A stretch of DNA of 64,000 bases from Serratia marcescens (GCF_006715005.1 NZ_VFMJ01000001.1:3906001-3970000); one strand, 5' to 3'; positions 44,761 through 55,771 are shown, counted from the stretch's first letter. Notes: a model not told the origin generated them from the letters alone. Made by a program: numbers and translations.

Positions 44761-47637
44761 ATGGAAAAGACAAACAGTCAGCTCGACACCGCATACGACC
44801 CAAAACAGATCGAACAGAAGCTGTACGATCACTGGGAGAATCAGGGTTACTTCAAGCCGAACGGCGACACCAGCCAGGAAAGCTTCTGCATCATGATCCC
44901 GCCGCCGAACGTCACCGGCAGCCTGCACATGGGCCACGCGTTCCAGCAGACCATCATGGACACCATGATTCGCTATCAGCGCATGCAGGGTAAAAACACC
45001 CTGTGGCAGGCGGGCACCGACCACGCCGGCATCGCCACCCAGATGGTGGTGGAGCGCAAGATCGCCGCGGAAGAAGGCAAAACCCGCCACGACTACGGCC
45101 GTGACGCGTTCATCGACAAAATCTGGCAGTGGAAGGCGGAATCCGGCGGCACCATCACCCGCCAGATGCGCCGTCTGGGCAACTCCGTGGACTGGGAGCG
45201 CGAGCGCTTCACCATGGACGAAGGCCTGTCGAACGCGGTGCGCGAAGTGTTTGTCCGTCTGCACAAAGAAGACCTGATCTACCGCGGCAAGCGTCTGGTG
45301 AACTGGGATCCGAAACTGCGCACCGCCATCTCCGATCTGGAAGTGGAAAACCGCGAATCCAAAGGTTCCATGTGGCACCTGCGCTACCCGCTGGCCGACG
45401 GCGCGAAAACCGCCGAGGGCAATGACTATCTGGTGGTCGCCACCACCCGTCCGGAAACCGTGCTGGGCGATACCGGTGTGGCGGTCAACCCGGAAGATCC
45501 GCGCTATAAAGATCTGATCGGCAAAGAGATCATTCTGCCGCTGGTCGGCCGCCGCATCCGCATCGTCGGCGACGAACACGCCGATATGGAAAAAGGCACC
45601 GGCTGCGTGAAGATCACCCCGGCGCACGATTTCAACGACTACGAAGTCGGCAAACGCCACGGCCTGCCGATGATCAACATTCTGACCTTCGACGGCGACA
45701 TCCGTCAGGAAGCGGAAGTGTTCAACACCCTGGGCGAAGTCTGCACCGACTACTGCAGCGAGATCCCGGCCGAGTTCCGCGGCCTGGAGCGCTTCGCGGC
45801 GCGTAAAGCGGTGGTTGCCGCCTTCGATCAGTTGGGCCTGCTGGACGAGATCAAACCGCACGACCTGACGGTGCCTTACGGCGACCGCGGCGGCGTGGTG
45901 ATCGAGCCGATGCTGACCGATCAATGGTACGTGCGCACCGCGCCGCTGGCCAAAGTGGCGGTGGAAGCGGTCGAACAGGGCGACATCCAGTTCGTGCCGA
46001 AGCAGTACGAAAACATGTACTTCAGCTGGATGCGCGACATTCAGGACTGGTGCATCTCGCGTCAGCTGTGGTGGGGCCACCGCATCCCGGCCTGGTACGA
46101 CGTGAACGGCAAAGTCTACGTGGGCCGCAGCGAAGAAGAAGTGCGCAGCGAGAACAACCTGGGCGCCGACGTGGTGCTGACCCAGGACGAAGACGTGCTG
46201 GACACCTGGTTCTCGTCCGGCCTGTGGACCTTCTCTACCCTGGGCTGGCCGGAGCAGACCGAGGCGCTGAAAACCTTCCACCCGACCAGCGTGATGGTCA
46301 GCGGCTTCGACATCATCTTCTTCTGGATCGCGCGCATGATCATGCTGACCATGCACTTCATCAAGGATGAAAACGGCAAGCCGCAGGTGCCGTTCAAGAC
46401 CGTCTACATGACCGGCCTGATCCGTGACGACGAAGGCCAGAAGATGTCCAAGTCCAAAGGCAACGTGATCGACCCGCTGGACATGGTCGACGGCATCTCG
46501 CTGGAAGATCTGCTGGAAAAACGCACCGGCAACATGATGCAGCCGCAGCTGGCGGAGAAAATCCGCAAGCGTACCGAGAAGCAGTTCCCGAACGGCATCG
46601 AGCCGCACGGCACCGACGCCCTGCGCTTCACCCTGGCGGCACTGGCCTCGACCGGCCGCGACATCAACTGGGACATGAAGCGCCTGGAAGGCTACCGCAA
46701 CTTCTGTAACAAGCTGTGGAACGCCAGCCGCTTCGTGCTGATGAACACCGAAGCGCACGACTGCGGCTTCAACGGCGGCGAGAAAGTGCTGTCGCTGGCG
46801 GATCGCTGGATCCTGGCCGAATTCAACCGCACGGTGAAAGCCTACCGCGAAGCGCTGGATACCTACCGCTTCGATCTGGCGGCCAACATCCTGTACGAAT
46901 TCACCTGGAACCAGTTCTGCGACTGGTATCTGGAGCTGACCAAGCCGGTGGTGAGCAACGGCAGCGAAGCGGAACAGCGCGGCACCCGCCACACGCTGAT
47001 CACCGTGCTGGAAGCGCTGCTGCGCCTGGCGCACCCGATCATTCCGTTCATCACCGAAACCATCTGGCAGCGCGTGAAGCCGCTGACCGGCACGACCGCA
47101 GACACCATCATGCTGCAGCCGTTCCCGGCCTACGACGCCGCGCTGGAAGACGAGCAGGCGCTGAACGATCTGGAGTGGATCAAGCAAACCATCATCGCCG
47201 TGCGCAACATCCGCGCCGAGATGAACATCGCGCCAAGCAAAGCGCTCGACGTGCTGCTGCGCAACTGCAGCGCCGACGCCCAGCGCCGCGTGCAGGAGAA
47301 CCAAAGCTTTATCGCCCGTCTGGCGCGCCTGGAATCCATCGCGCTGCTGCCTGCCGGTGAGAAAGGCCCGGTCTCCGTCACCAAGCTGGTGGACGGCGCC
47401 GAGCTGCTGATCCCGATGGCCGGTTTCATCGACAAGGACGCCGAGATCGCGCGTCTGGCCAAAGAGATGGGCAAACTGGATGCGGAAATCGCTTCGATCG
47501 AAGGCAAGCTGGCGAACGAAGGCTTCGTGGCGCGCGCGCCGGAGGCGGTGGTCGCCAAAGAGCGCGATCGTCTGGCGGCCTGCAAAGAAGGCAAAGTGAA
47601 GCTGCAGGAACAGCAGGCGACCATCGCCGCGCTGTAA
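44761..47637 (+). CDS. valS: valyl-tRNA synthetase
   Basis: A 958-residue class Ia synthetase with [12 protein letters not shown] (HIGH motif, about 45-56), a CP1 editing domain ([17 protein letters not shown]), KMSKSKGNV near 560 and a C-terminal coiled coil (about 880-955, alternating K/E-rich). It charges tRNA-Val and edits threonine. Full length and all motifs intact. Confidence 0.97.
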   Translation: MEKTNSQLDTAYDPKQIEQKLYDHWENQGYFKPNGDTSQESFCIMIPPPNVTGSLHMGHAFQQTIMDTMIRYQRMQGKNTLWQAGTDHAGIATQMVVERKIAAEEGKTRHDYGRDAFIDKIWQWKAESGGTITRQMRRLGNSVDWERERFTMDEGLSNAVREVFVRLHKEDLIYRGKRLVNWDPKLRTAISDLEVENRESKGSMWHLRYPLADGAKTAEGNDYLVVATTRPETVLGDTGVAVNPEDPRYKDLIGKEIILPLVGRRIRIVGDEHADMEKGTGCVKITPAHDFNDYEVGKRHGLPMINILTFDGDIRQEAEVFNTLGEVCTDYCSEIPAEFRGLERFAARKAVVAAFDQLGLLDEIKPHDLTVPYGDRGGVVIEPMLTDQWYVRTAPLAKVAVEAVEQGDIQFVPKQYENMYFSWMRDIQDWCISRQLWWGHRIPAWYDVNGKVYVGRSEEEVRSENNLGADVVLTQDEDVLDTWFSSGLWTFSTLGWPEQTEALKTFHPTSVMVSGFDIIFFWIARMIMLTMHFIKDENGKPQVPFKTVYMTGLIRDDEGQKMSKSKGNVIDPLDMVDGISLEDLLEKRTGNMMQPQLAEKIRKRTEKQFPNGIEPHGTDALRFTLAALASTGRDINWDMKRLEGYRNFCNKLWNASRFVLMNTEAHDCGFNGGEKVLSLADRWILAEFNRTVKAYREALDTYRFDLAANILYEFTWNQFCDWYLELTKPVVSNGSEAEQRGTRHTLITVLEALLRLAHPIIPFITETIWQRVKPLTGTTADTIMLQPFPAYDAALEDEQALNDLEWIKQTIIAVRNIRAEMNIAPSKALDVLLRNCSADAQRRVQENQSFIARLARLESIALLPAGEKGPVSVTKLVDGAELLIPMAGFIDKDAEIARLAKEMGKLDAEIASIEGKLANEGFVARAPEAVVAKERDRLAACKEGKVKLQEQQATIAAL

Positions 47638-47662
47638 TCCACCGGCTCACGCCAACGCCTGA

Positions 47663-47693
47663 AAAACAGCGGGGTCTTCCCCGCTGTTTTTTT
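47663..47693 (+). terminator. terminator after valS
   Basis: ACAGCGGGG and CCCCGCTGT form a 9-bp stem around TCTT, followed by seven T, about 30 bases after the valS stop. Confidence 0.9.
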
Positions 47694-47837
47694 ATCGCCG
47701 TTGCATCCGGGCCGGGTTAGATGTTATTACAAGATATTACTGCTGCAGGGACGCCGCCGGGAAATAATCCCCGGCGCGTTTCGTGCTGCGATAAAAACGA
47801 AAAACGAACGTGGTCTCTTTCAATGGCGAGTGTAAAC

Positions 47838-48341
47838 ATGACAACAGCAACCCCGGCGCGCCTGCTGGTGCGCCCCATCACGGCGGAAGATAATCCCGCC
47901 ATTGCTCACGTCATTCGCGAAGTCTCCGCCGAGCACGGCCTGACGGCGGATAAAGGCTATACCGTCTCCGATCCCAATCTGGACGCCCTGTATCAGCTCT
48001 ACAGCCTGCCGCGCAGCGCTTACTGGGTGATCGAGGTGGACGGCCAGGTCGCCGGCGGCGGCGGCATCGCGCCGCTGCAGGGCGGCGCAGACGATATTTG
48101 CGAATTGCAGAAGATGTATTTCCTACCGGTGTTGCGCGGCAAGGGATTGGCGAAACGCCTGGCGCTGCAGGCGCTGGATTTCGCCCGCCAGCACGGCTTC
48201 CGCTGTTGTTACCTCGAGACCACCGCCAGCCTGACGCAGGCCGTTGCGCTGTACGAACATCTGGGCTTCGAACACATCGACCACGCAATGGGCGCCACCG
48301 GCCACGTCGATTGCGAAGTCACCATGCTGAAAACGCTGTAA
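47838..48341 (+). CDS. yjgM: GNAT N-acetyltransferase YjgM
   Basis: A 167-residue GNAT protein: [30 protein letters not shown] (R/QxxGxG/A-type AcCoA loop), [10 protein letters not shown] and a C-terminal [13 protein letters not shown]. Position next to valS matches E. coli yjgM. The ATG at 47838 is used; another ATG 15 bases upstream is possible. Substrate unknown. Confidence 0.8.
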   Translation: MTTATPARLLVRPITAEDNPAIAHVIREVSAEHGLTADKGYTVSDPNLDALYQLYSLPRSAYWVIEVDGQVAGGGGIAPLQGGADDICELQKMYFLPVLRGKGLAKRLALQALDFARQHGFRCCYLETTASLTQAVALYEHLGFEHIDHAMGATGHVDCEVTMLKTL

Positions 48342-48567
48342 TCGTCCCCCGTCTCTCTATCATGGCGCAGCGTGCTGCGCCATTTTATTAATATCGCAAT
48401 CAATCAGTAAAACTCGCTATAACGCCGTTTTTCAAGCAGATAAACTGACGTTAAAAACCATGATGTAAATTTAATGTGAAGTTCGTTAATAAATTAACGA
48501 TCGCAAATTGACCGCTTTTTCCCCCGCGTTACTCTGCCAGTATCCCAATCGCGCACGGAGAGCTGTC

Positions 48568-50175
48568 ATGTCGGAAAATACCTTTGATTACATCATCGTC
48601 GGCGCCGGATCCGCCGGCTGCGTGCTGGCGGCGCAGCTGATCCGCCGCACCCAGGCGCGGGTGCTGCTGCTGGAAGCCGGCGGCGACGACAATAACCTGT
48701 TCATCAAGATGCCGGCCGGGGTGGCCAAGATCATCGCCAAAAAGAGCTGGCCCTACGAGACGGAACCGGAACCTCATGCCAATAACCGCCGCATGCAAAT
48801 CGCGCAGGGCAAGGTGCTGGGCGGCAGCAGCTCGGTCAACGGCATGATCTACCTGCGCGGCCAGCCGCAGGACTACGATGACTGGGCCGAACGCTACGGC
48901 TGCACCGGCTGGAGCTACCGGGAGGTGCTGCCCTACTTCAAACGCGCCGAGGCCAACGAAAGCCTGTCCGACGACTACCACGGCGCCGACGGGCTGCTGC
49001 CGGTCAGCGAAAACCGCTATCGCCACCCGCTCAGCATGGCGTTTATCCGCGCCGGCCAGGAGTTGAACCTGCCCTATCGCAACGACTTCAACGGCGACAG
49101 CCAGCACGGCGTCGGTTTCTACCAAACCACCACCCACAACGGCGAACGTGCCAGCACCGCCCGCACCTACCTGAAGGCGGTGCGTGACGAACGGCGGCTG
49201 GTGGTGAAACTGAACGCCTTGGCGCACCGGCTGACCTTTGAGGGCAACATCGCCACCGGCGTGGTCTACAGCCAGAACGGCGGCGCGGAAGTCACCGCGC
49301 GCGCCACCAAAGAGGTGATCGTCAGCGCCGGCGCGGTCGGTTCGCCGAAGCTGCTGATGCTGTCCGGCATCGGCCCGCGCGACCACCTGCAGCAACTGGG
49401 CATTGAGGTGCGGGCGGATCTGCCGGTGGGTAAAAACTTCCACGACCACCTGCACATGTCGATCAACGTCAGCACCCGCGAGCCGATCAGCCTGTTCGGC
49501 GCCGACCGCGGCCTGCAGGCGCTGAGCCACGGCGCGCAGTGGCTGGCGTTTCGCAGCGGGGTGCTCTCGTCCAACGTGCTGGAAGGCGCCGCCTTCACCG
49601 ACAGCCAGGGCGACGGCCGGCCGGACGTGCAGATCCACTTCCTGCCGCTGCTGGACAGCTGGGACGACGTGCCCGGCGAGCCGCTGCCGAACATTCACGG
49701 CTTCACGCTCAAGGTCGGCTACCTGCAGCCGAAGGCGCGCGGCGAAGTGCAGCTGCGCAGCAGCAACCCGCGCGATCCGGTCAAGCTGCACGCCAACTAC
49801 CTCGGCCACCCGGACGATCTGGCCGGCAGCGTGCGCGCGGTGAAGTTCGGGCTGGACTTCCTGCAAACCGCGGCGCTGAAGCCGCTGATCAAAGATCTGC
49901 TGATGCCGCAGCCGGAGTGGACGCGCGACGAGGCGCAGCTGGAAGAGTTCGTGCGCAACTTCTGCAAGACGGTGTATCACCCGGTGGGCAGCTGCCGCAT
50001 GGGGCCGTCGCCGCAGGACGCGGTGACCGATCCGCAGCTGCGGGTGCACGGTTTTGAACAGCTGCGGGTGATCGACTGCTCGGTGATGCCGCAGCTCACC
50101 AGCGGCAACACCAATGCGCCGACCATCATGCTGGCGGAAAAGGCGGTGGATCTGTTGCTGGGCGCGCCGCAGTAG
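48568..50175 (+). CDS. GMC-family FAD-dependent oxidoreductase (choline dehydrogenase-like)
   Basis: A 535-residue flavoprotein. FAD-binding GAGSAGCVLAAQL lies near residues 13-25, GGSSSVNGMIYLRG is GMC signature 1, SAGAVGSPKLLMLSGIGP is signature 2, and the C-terminal half contains YHPVGSCRMG with the active-site His and a later NTNAPTIMLAEKA. It oxidises an alcohol, but substrates of the family vary widely. It is not part of the E. coli arrangement and no betaine genes are adjacent, so choline use is not supported. ACGGAGAG precedes the ATG. Confidence 0.85.
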   Translation: MSENTFDYIIVGAGSAGCVLAAQLIRRTQARVLLLEAGGDDNNLFIKMPAGVAKIIAKKSWPYETEPEPHANNRRMQIAQGKVLGGSSSVNGMIYLRGQPQDYDDWAERYGCTGWSYREVLPYFKRAEANESLSDDYHGADGLLPVSENRYRHPLSMAFIRAGQELNLPYRNDFNGDSQHGVGFYQTTTHNGERASTARTYLKAVRDERRLVVKLNALAHRLTFEGNIATGVVYSQNGGAEVTARATKEVIVSAGAVGSPKLLMLSGIGPRDHLQQLGIEVRADLPVGKNFHDHLHMSINVSTREPISLFGADRGLQALSHGAQWLAFRSGVLSSNVLEGAAFTDSQGDGRPDVQIHFLPLLDSWDDVPGEPLPNIHGFTLKVGYLQPKARGEVQLRSSNPRDPVKLHANYLGHPDDLAGSVRAVKFGLDFLQTAALKPLIKDLLMPQPEWTRDEAQLEEFVRNFCKTVYHPVGSCRMGPSPQDAVTDPQLRVHGFEQLRVIDCSVMPQLTSGNTNAPTIMLAEKAVDLLLGAPQ

Positions 50176-50190
50176 GGGCGCCCCTCAACC

Positions 50191-50955
50191 TCAGGCGGCG
50201 GCGGGCACGCCGCTGTGGAAGCGCAGCTCGCTGTCCGGCGACAGGATCAGTTCAGCTTCGAGGCGGCCGAAATGCGCCACCCGTTCGCTGATGTCGCCGC
50301 CGGCTATCTGCTCGGCCAGCGTCAGGTAGTCCTGATAGTGGCGCGCTTCGGATCGCAGCAGCGAGACGTAAAAGCGGTTCAGCTCGTCGTCCAGGTGCGG
50401 CGCCAGTTTGGCGAAGCGCTCGCAGGATCGCGCTTCGATGTAAGCACCGCAGATCAGTTTGTCGATCAGCGTCGCCGGATCGTGGGTGCGGATCTCGCGG
50501 ATCATCCCCTTAGCGTAGCGGCTGGCGGTGATCTTGCGATACGGGATCCCGCGCGCCTGCATGATCTCCAGCACCTGCGAGAAGTGGTGCAACTCTTCCT
50601 TGATCAACAGCACCATGCGATCCGCCAGATCCTGGCCGTAGGCCGAGCCGTTTTTCGGCAGGATCTTGCGGGTAAACTGGCCCTGGCGGAACAGCGTGTC
50701 CGGCGCGCCCTGCGCCTCGTGCAGAAACGCCTCATAGGGCCGCAGCAGCGCCAACAGCGCGTCGCCGCTCTCTTTGTCCGCCACGTAGCGGCGGATCAGC
50801 CACATGCCGGTCTGCGCGGCTTTCAGCTCGCACACCAGGTGGTCGGTCAGCAACAGCTGCAGGTTTTCCGGACGGCGCGCGGCATCGATCCAGGCGTCAG
50901 GAGTTTCACAGTGCAGGAAGCTTAAAATCGGGGCTAACAGGGATTGGTATGTCAT
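50191..50955 (-). CDS. miaE: tRNA 2-methylthio-N6-isopentenyl adenosine(37) hydroxylase MiaE
   Basis: A 254-residue diiron monooxygenase that hydroxylates ms2i6A37 of tRNA. The ligands appear in KEELHHFSQVL (ExxH) and SEARHYQDYL (ExxH), with DHLVCELKAAQ near the N-terminus supplying another Glu. MiaE is absent from E. coli K-12 but present in Salmonella, Serratia and Pseudomonas. It is about 50 bases downstream of rraB on the same strand and may share its transcript. Confidence 0.92.
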   Translation of the reverse strand: MTYQSLLAPILSFLHCETPDAWIDAARRPENLQLLLTDHLVCELKAAQTGMWLIRRYVADKESGDALLALLRPYEAFLHEAQGAPDTLFRQGQFTRKILPKNGSAYGQDLADRMVLLIKEELHHFSQVLEIMQARGIPYRKITASRYAKGMIREIRTHDPATLIDKLICGAYIEARSCERFAKLAPHLDDELNRFYVSLLRSEARHYQDYLTLAEQIAGGDISERVAHFGRLEAELILSPDSELRFHSGVPAAA

Positions 50956-51007
50956 GGCGTTTATCAGGGGCCGGCGAGAGCCGGCCCAGGTGAATAAGCG
51001 GGGTTAA

Positions 51008-51454
51008 TCAGTGGCGTTTGCCGTCGTCGTCTTCGTCGATGTAGTCGCCGTCTTCGTCGATGTAGTCGCCGTCTTCGTCATCCTCACCGTCTTCACCGTT
51101 CGGATCTTCAAAGTAGGTGCCCCAGCCGTCGTAGTTGACGCCGCAGCGTTCCGCCAGCGCCACCAGCTGCTCTACCTGGGCGTCAATCAGCTCGGCGTTC
51201 AGGCCGACTTCGCTGATCACGTCGCAGCACATCACCAGCGAACCGTCTTCCACTTCCAGCTCTTCGGCGTCGGTCACTTCGTAGCCCAGCTTGAAGGCTT
51301 CAACGGCGGCCTGCTCCAGAACCTCAAATTTCTCGGCGGACAGATGGTGCTCGATGGTGTAGAGCGCGTCCGGATCGCTGCCGTCTTCCAGCAGTTCTTC
51401 GATGATCAGGCGGGTCTCTTCACGTTGTTCTTCCAGCAATTCGCGGTTTGCCAT
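51008..51454 (-). CDS. rraB: ribonuclease E activity regulator RraB
   Basis: A 148-residue Rra[21 protein letters not shown] at the N-terminus and [14 protein letters not shown]. It binds the RNase E C-terminal scaffold and alters mRNA decay. The C-terminal tail (about 115-148) is very acidic and carries two exact GDYIDED units, encoded by a tandem near-identical DNA repeat around 51035-51075. Confidence 0.92.
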   Translation of the reverse strand: MANRELLEEQREETRLIIEELLEDGSDPDALYTIEHHLSAEKFEVLEQAAVEAFKLGYEVTDAEELEVEDGSLVMCCDVISEVGLNAELIDAQVEQLVALAERCGVNYDGWGTYFEDPNGEDGEDDEDGDYIDEDGDYIDEDDDGKRH

Positions 51455-51555
51455 GCCTATATCCTCAAGTCAAATGGCCTTCATTCCTTCTATTTTCACA
51501 CACCGCCGACGTTGCTTCCACGATAAACGTGAAAGATTTCCATGCTGGGGTTGAA

Positions 51556-51594
51556 ATTGAATATTCATACATATAAAGTGAATTTTAATTCAAT
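51556..51594 (+). promoter_or_regulatory. tandem ARG boxes (ArgR operator) upstream of argI
   Basis: Box 2 has the perfect core TGAATTTTAATTCA (51579-51592). Box 1 (51556-51573; core TGAATATTCATACA) is a weaker match 3 bases upstream. Two 18-bp boxes 3 bp apart is the standard ArgR hexamer site. Confidence 0.85.
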
Positions 51595-51616
51595 TACACA
51601 ATCAGGGAATCGGACT

Positions 51617-52636
51617 ATGAGCACCGGCAATGCGTTCTACCAACGTCACTTTCTGAGGTTAATGGATTTCACCCCCGCCGAACTGCAGGCGCTGCTGAAA
51701 CTGGCGGCCGATCTGAAACAGGCCAAAAAGCTGGGGCAGGAACAGCGCCGGCTGCAGGGCAAAAACATTGCGCTCATCTTCGAAAAAGACTCGACCCGTA
51801 CGCGATGCTCTTTCGAAGTTGCCGCATTCGATCAGGGCGCACAGGTGACCTATCTCGGCCCAAGCGGCAGCCAGATCGGCCATAAAGAGTCGATGAAAGA
51901 CACCGCCCGGGTGCTGGGCCGCCTGTACGACGGTATTCAGTATCGCGGCTACGGCCAGGCGCTGGTGGAAACCCTGGCGCAACACGCCGGCGTGCCGGTG
52001 TGGAACGGCCTGACCGACGAGTTCCACCCTACTCAGCTGTTGGCGGATCTGCTCACCGTGCAAGAGCATCTGCCGGGCAAGGCGCTGAGCGAAGTGAAGC
52101 TGGCGTACATCGGCGACGCGCGCAACAACATGGGCAACACGCTGCTGGAAGCCGCCGCGCTGGCGGGCATGGATCTGCGGCTGGTGGCACCGAAGGCCTG
52201 CTGGCCGCAGCCGGAGCTGGTGGCCGAGTGCCAGGCACTGGCACAGCAAACCGGCGCGAAACTCACCCTGACCGAAGACATCGCCGAAGGGGTGCAAGAC
52301 GCCGACTTCCTCTACACCGACGTCTGGGTCTCGATGGGCGAACCGAAAGAGACCTGGCAGGAGCGTATCGCGCTGCTACGGCCATATCAGGTCAACATGG
52401 CGATGCTGAAGCTGACCGGCAACCCGAACGTGAAGTTCCTGCACTGCCTGCCGGCGTTCCACGACGACCAAACTACGCTCGGCAAGCAGATGGCGCAGCA
52501 GTACGACCTGCACGGCGGCATGGAAGTGACCGACGAGGTGTTCGAATCGGCGCACAGTGTGGTGTTCGATCAGGCGGAAAACCGGCTGCACACCATCAAG
52601 GCGGTACTGGTCGCCACGCTGAGCGAAACCCTCTGA
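51617..52636 (+). CDS. argI: ornithine carbamoyltransferase
   Basis: A 339-residue OTCase. [16 protein letters not shown] contains the STRT carbamoyl-phosphate motif, [11 protein letters not shown] and the [11 protein letters not shown], and the ornithine-binding HCLPAFHD motif is near residue 274. The ATG at 51617 is the family start. ArgR boxes lie about 25-60 bases upstream, so arginine represses it. Reaction: ornithine plus carbamoyl phosphate to citrulline. Confidence 0.95.
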   Translation: MSTGNAFYQRHFLRLMDFTPAELQALLKLAADLKQAKKLGQEQRRLQGKNIALIFEKDSTRTRCSFEVAAFDQGAQVTYLGPSGSQIGHKESMKDTARVLGRLYDGIQYRGYGQALVETLAQHAGVPVWNGLTDEFHPTQLLADLLTVQEHLPGKALSEVKLAYIGDARNNMGNTLLEAAALAGMDLRLVAPKACWPQPELVAECQALAQQTGAKLTLTEDIAEGVQDADFLYTDVWVSMGEPKETWQERIALLRPYQVNMAMLKLTGNPNVKFLHCLPAFHDDQTTLGKQMAQQYDLHGGMEVTDEVFESAHSVVFDQAENRLHTIKAVLVATLSETL

Positions 52637-52830
52637 TTGTCCCCCCTCCGCCCTGGCGCCCCCGGCCAGGGCGGCTAATATATTCCTGGAATATCAAATA
52701 GCGGATTGGCCTTTGCCCGCCGCCGGCAAAGGTTCTACCGTGACAGGCCGACGGCGCCCGCGCCATAAAAACCAACGATAACAAACCGTTCTCAGCGCCG
52801 CCTGGCGGCGCCTTCGGGGGATACACACCG

Positions 52831-54399
52831 ATGAAAACCAAACTCTTGCCGCTGTTCCTGCTCGCCGCCCTACCCGCCGCCGCGTTAGCCGCCACGCCGC
52901 CGAATACGCTGGTGGTGGTGCAATCGCTGGATGACATCGTCAGCCTCGATCCGGCGGAAGCCAACGAACTATCCAGCATCCAGACGGTGCCCAGCCTGTA
53001 CCAGCGCTTGGTGCAGGCGGATCGCGACGATCCGGCCAAGGTGGCGCCGGTGCTGGCGGAAAGCTGGCAGAGCGATGCGGCGGCCAAAACGCTGACGGTG
53101 AAACTGCGGCCGCAGGCGACGTTTGCCTCCGGCAACCCGCTGACCGCCGACGACGTGATCTTTTCCTACAGCCGCGCGGTCAAAATGAACAAATCGCCGG
53201 CGTTCATCCTCAACGTGCTCGGCTGGCAGCCGGACAACATTGACGCACAGCTGAAGAAGATTGACGAACATACCGTGCAGCTGCGCTGGACGGCGGACGT
53301 CAGCCCGGCGGTGGCGCTGAATATCCTCTCGACGCCGATCGCCTCGATCGTCGACAGCAAGGCGGCGCTGGCCAATGTCAAAGACGGCGACTTCGGCAAC
53401 GCCTGGCTGAAGATGCACTCCGCCGGCAGCGGCCCGTTCAAGATGCGCGTCTATCAGCCGCATCAGGCGATCGTGCTGGACGCCAACCCCACCTCGCCGG
53501 GCGACAAGCCGCAGCTGAAAAACATCATCATTAAAAACGTGCCGGATCCGGCCACCCGCCGCCTGCTGATCCAGCAGGGCGACGCCGATATCGCCCGCGA
53601 ACTGGGCGCCGATCAGACCGACACGCTGAAAAACCAGCCGGGCGTCAAGGTGCTGGAGATCCCGTCCGCCGAGCAAAACTACCTGGTGTTCAACACCGGC
53701 AACGGCGCCAATCCGCTGCTGAACAACCCGGCCTTCTGGGAAGCGGCGCGCTATCTGGTGGATTATCAGGGCATCACCCAGGATCTGCTGAAGGGCCAAT
53801 ACTTCGTGCACCAGAGCTTCCTGCCGGTCGGGCTGCCGGGCGCGCTGGAGACCAACCCGTTCAGCTATGATCCGGCCAAGGCGAAAGCCATCCTGGCCAA
53901 GGCGGGCATCACCCACGCCGCCTTTACGCTGGACGTAGAGAACAAACCGCCGTTCATCACCATCGCGCAGGCGCTGCAGGGCAGCTTCGCCGCCGCCGGC
54001 GTGAAGGTCGAGCTGCTGCCGGCCGCGGGTAGCCAGGTTTACTCCCGCGTGCGCACCAGGCAGCATCAGGCGGCGATCCGCCTGTGGATCCCGGATTACT
54101 TCGACGCCCACTCCAACGCCAGCGCCTTCGCCTACAACGACGGCAAGAGCAGCACGGTGGCCGGGCTGAACGGCTGGCAGATTCCGCAGTTGAATAAGCA
54201 GACGCTGGCGGCGCTGGCCGAAGCCGATCCGGCCAAGCGCCGCGCGCTGTACACCGCCATGCAGCAGGAGCTGCAGCGCAGTTCGCCGTACGTGTTTATC
54301 GATCAGGCCAAAACCGAAGTGGTGCTGCGCGACAACGTCAAAGGCTACCAGCAGGGGCTGAACGCCGACATGGTCTACTACGATCGCGTCAGCAAATAG
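52831..54399 (+). CDS. periplasmic solute-binding protein, peptide/nickel ABC type
   Basis: A 522-residue protein with a signal peptide (to about 21, AAALA) and the family 5 solute-binding fold of DppA/OppA: SLDPAEANE, LTVKLRPQATFASGNPLTADDVIFSY and YLVFNTGNG. No permease or ATPase genes follow; it stands alone between argI and pyrL, so it must use a transporter encoded elsewhere. The ligand may be a peptide or another amine; unknown. Confidence 0.85.
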   Translation: MKTKLLPLFLLAALPAAALAATPPNTLVVVQSLDDIVSLDPAEANELSSIQTVPSLYQRLVQADRDDPAKVAPVLAESWQSDAAAKTLTVKLRPQATFASGNPLTADDVIFSYSRAVKMNKSPAFILNVLGWQPDNIDAQLKKIDEHTVQLRWTADVSPAVALNILSTPIASIVDSKAALANVKDGDFGNAWLKMHSAGSGPFKMRVYQPHQAIVLDANPTSPGDKPQLKNIIIKNVPDPATRRLLIQQGDADIARELGADQTDTLKNQPGVKVLEIPSAEQNYLVFNTGNGANPLLNNPAFWEAARYLVDYQGITQDLLKGQYFVHQSFLPVGLPGALETNPFSYDPAKAKAILAKAGITHAAFTLDVENKPPFITIAQALQGSFAAAGVKVELLPAAGSQVYSRVRTRQHQAAIRLWIPDYFDAHSNASAFAYNDGKSSTVAGLNGWQIPQLNKQTLAALAEADPAKRRALYTAMQQELQRSSPYVFIDQAKTEVVLRDNVKGYQQGLNADMVYYDRVSK

Positions 54400-54460
54400 C
54401 CCGCGGACGGCCATCGCCGGCCAATCGATTGCGGGGCGGCAAAAAACGGCGTTTTAACGC

Positions 54461-54501
54461 TTGCAGTGGCGAAAAGCGCGAGTATAATGCGCCACAATTT
54501 G
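54461..54501 (+). promoter_or_regulatory. pyrBI promoter with UTP-sensitive start site
   Basis: TTGCAG (54461-54466) and TATAAT (54483-54488) are 16 bases apart. The probable start region AATTTG (54496-54501) matches the E. coli pyrBI initial transcribed sequence, where reiterative U addition after AAUUU limits transcription at high UTP. Confidence 0.8.
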
Positions 54502-54513
54502 CCAGGAGAAAGC

Positions 54514-54627
54514 ATGAAAAACGACGTTTGTTTTGTTAGCCGCAATCGACAAAACCGACTGCCTATCGGCGGCCAGCTGCCGTTGTTTCTCCTGTTGCTA
54601 AACCGATCGTTTCAAGCCCCTCATTGA
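54514..54627 (+). CDS. pyrL: pyrBI leader peptide PyrL
   Basis: A 37-residue leader after CAGGAGA. Its last codons run into the attenuator hairpin and its stop (TGA, 54625-54627) lies inside the stem loop. Coupled translation-transcription at low UTP prevents the hairpin; at high UTP the polymerase escapes the ribosome and terminates. The length and arrangement agree with the enteric pyrBI system. Confidence 0.88.
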
Positions 54628-54640
54628 GGGGCTTTTTTTT
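54614..54640 (+). terminator. pyrBI attenuator
   Basis: AAGCCCCTC and GAGGGGCTT form a 9-bp stem around ATT, followed by a run of eight T. It overlaps the last codons of pyrL. Confidence 0.92.
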
Positions 54641-54652
54641 GCCTTAAAAAAT

Positions 54653-54780
54653 TATGCCCGAAAGATTTCGGGGCGCAGCCAGGCGGCAACCGCTGGAGTC
54701 CCCAGGAGCTTAGACAACTAAGTTACTGGGGTGACGGCGGGCAGCCAACGCCGCTGCGGCTTGAAAGATAAAGGGCATAC
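54653..54780. repeat. ERIC repeat, copy 3
   Basis: An imperfect palindrome of about 128 bases with ends ATGCCC / GGGCAT and the ERIC core CCCCAGGAGCTTAGACAAC, TTACTGGGG. It is inserted between the pyrBI attenuator and pyrB, leaving about 43 bases before the pyrB ATG. Confidence 0.9.
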
Positions 54781-54823
54781 CCAAAGTCCCGCGCCACGGG
54801 CACGCGTCGAGGAGGAGTGAAAA

Positions 54824-55759
54824 ATGGCCAACCCGCTGTATCACAAACACATCATCTCTATTAACGATCTCAGCCGCGAGGATCTGGAGCTGGTGCTGCG
54901 CACCGCCGCCGGTCTGAAAGCCAACCCGCAGCCGGAACTGTTGAAACACAAGGTGATCGCCAGCTGCTTCTTTGAAGCCTCGACCCGTACCCGCCTGTCG
55001 TTCGAAACCTCGATGCACCGCCTCGGCGCCTCGGTGGTGGGCTTCGCCGACGGCAGCAACACCTCGCTCGGCAAGAAAGGCGAAACCCTGGCCGATACCA
55101 TCTCGGTGATCAGCACCTACGTGGACGCCATCGTGATGCGCCACCCGCAGGAAGGCGCGGCGCGCATGGCCGCTGAATTCTCCGGCAATGTGCCGGTGCT
55201 CAACGCCGGCGACGGCGCCAACCAGCACCCGACCCAGACCCTGCTGGATCTGTTCACCATCCAGGAAACCCAGGGCCGCCTGAGCAACCTCAGCATCGCC
55301 ATGGTCGGCGACCTGAAGTACGGCCGTACCGTACACTCGCTCACCCAGGCGCTGGCCAAGTTCGAAGGCAACCGCTTCTACTTCATCGCCCCGGACGCGC
55401 TGGCGATGCCGGCCTACATCCTGAAAATGCTGGAAGAGAAAGGCATCGAGTACAGCCTGCACAGCAGCATTGAAGAAGTGGTGCCGGAGCTGGATATTCT
55501 CTACATGACCCGGGTGCAGAAAGAGCGCCTCGATCCGTCCGAGTATGCCAACGTGAAGGCGCAGTTCGTCCTGCGCGCTGCGGATCTGGCCGGCGCGCGC
55601 GCCAACCTCAAGGTGCTGCACCCGCTGCCGCGCATCGACGAGATCGCCACCGACGTGGATAAAACGCCGTACGCTTACTACTTCCAGCAGGCGGGCAACG
55701 GCATCTTCGCCCGCCAGGCGCTGCTGGCGCTGGTGCTCAACGCAGATTTGGATCTTTAA
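54824..55759 (+). CDS. pyrB: aspartate carbamoyltransferase catalytic subunit
   Basis: A 311-residue ATCase catalytic chain: [18 protein letters not shown] (carbamoyl-phosphate site), the 80s loop with Lys ([10 protein letters not shown]), and [14 protein letters not shown]. Commits carbamoyl phosphate and aspartate to pyrimidine synthesis. GAGGAG precedes the ATG. Forms the c6r6 holoenzyme with PyrI. Confidence 0.96.
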   Translation: MANPLYHKHIISINDLSREDLELVLRTAAGLKANPQPELLKHKVIASCFFEASTRTRLSFETSMHRLGASVVGFADGSNTSLGKKGETLADTISVISTYVDAIVMRHPQEGAARMAAEFSGNVPVLNAGDGANQHPTQTLLDLFTIQETQGRLSNLSIAMVGDLKYGRTVHSLTQALAKFEGNRFYFIAPDALAMPAYILKMLEEKGIEYSLHSSIEEVVPELDILYMTRVQKERLDPSEYANVKAQFVLRAADLAGARANLKVLHPLPRIDEIATDVDKTPYAYYFQQAGNGIFARQALLALVLNADLDL

Positions 55760-55771
55760 GGGGGAACCGCC

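Noticed and set aside
44296-47304. A 1002-codon minus-strand open frame opposite holC and valS
   Set aside because: Low-complexity His/Val/Ala composition and complete overlap with the well-supported valS; a shadow frame.
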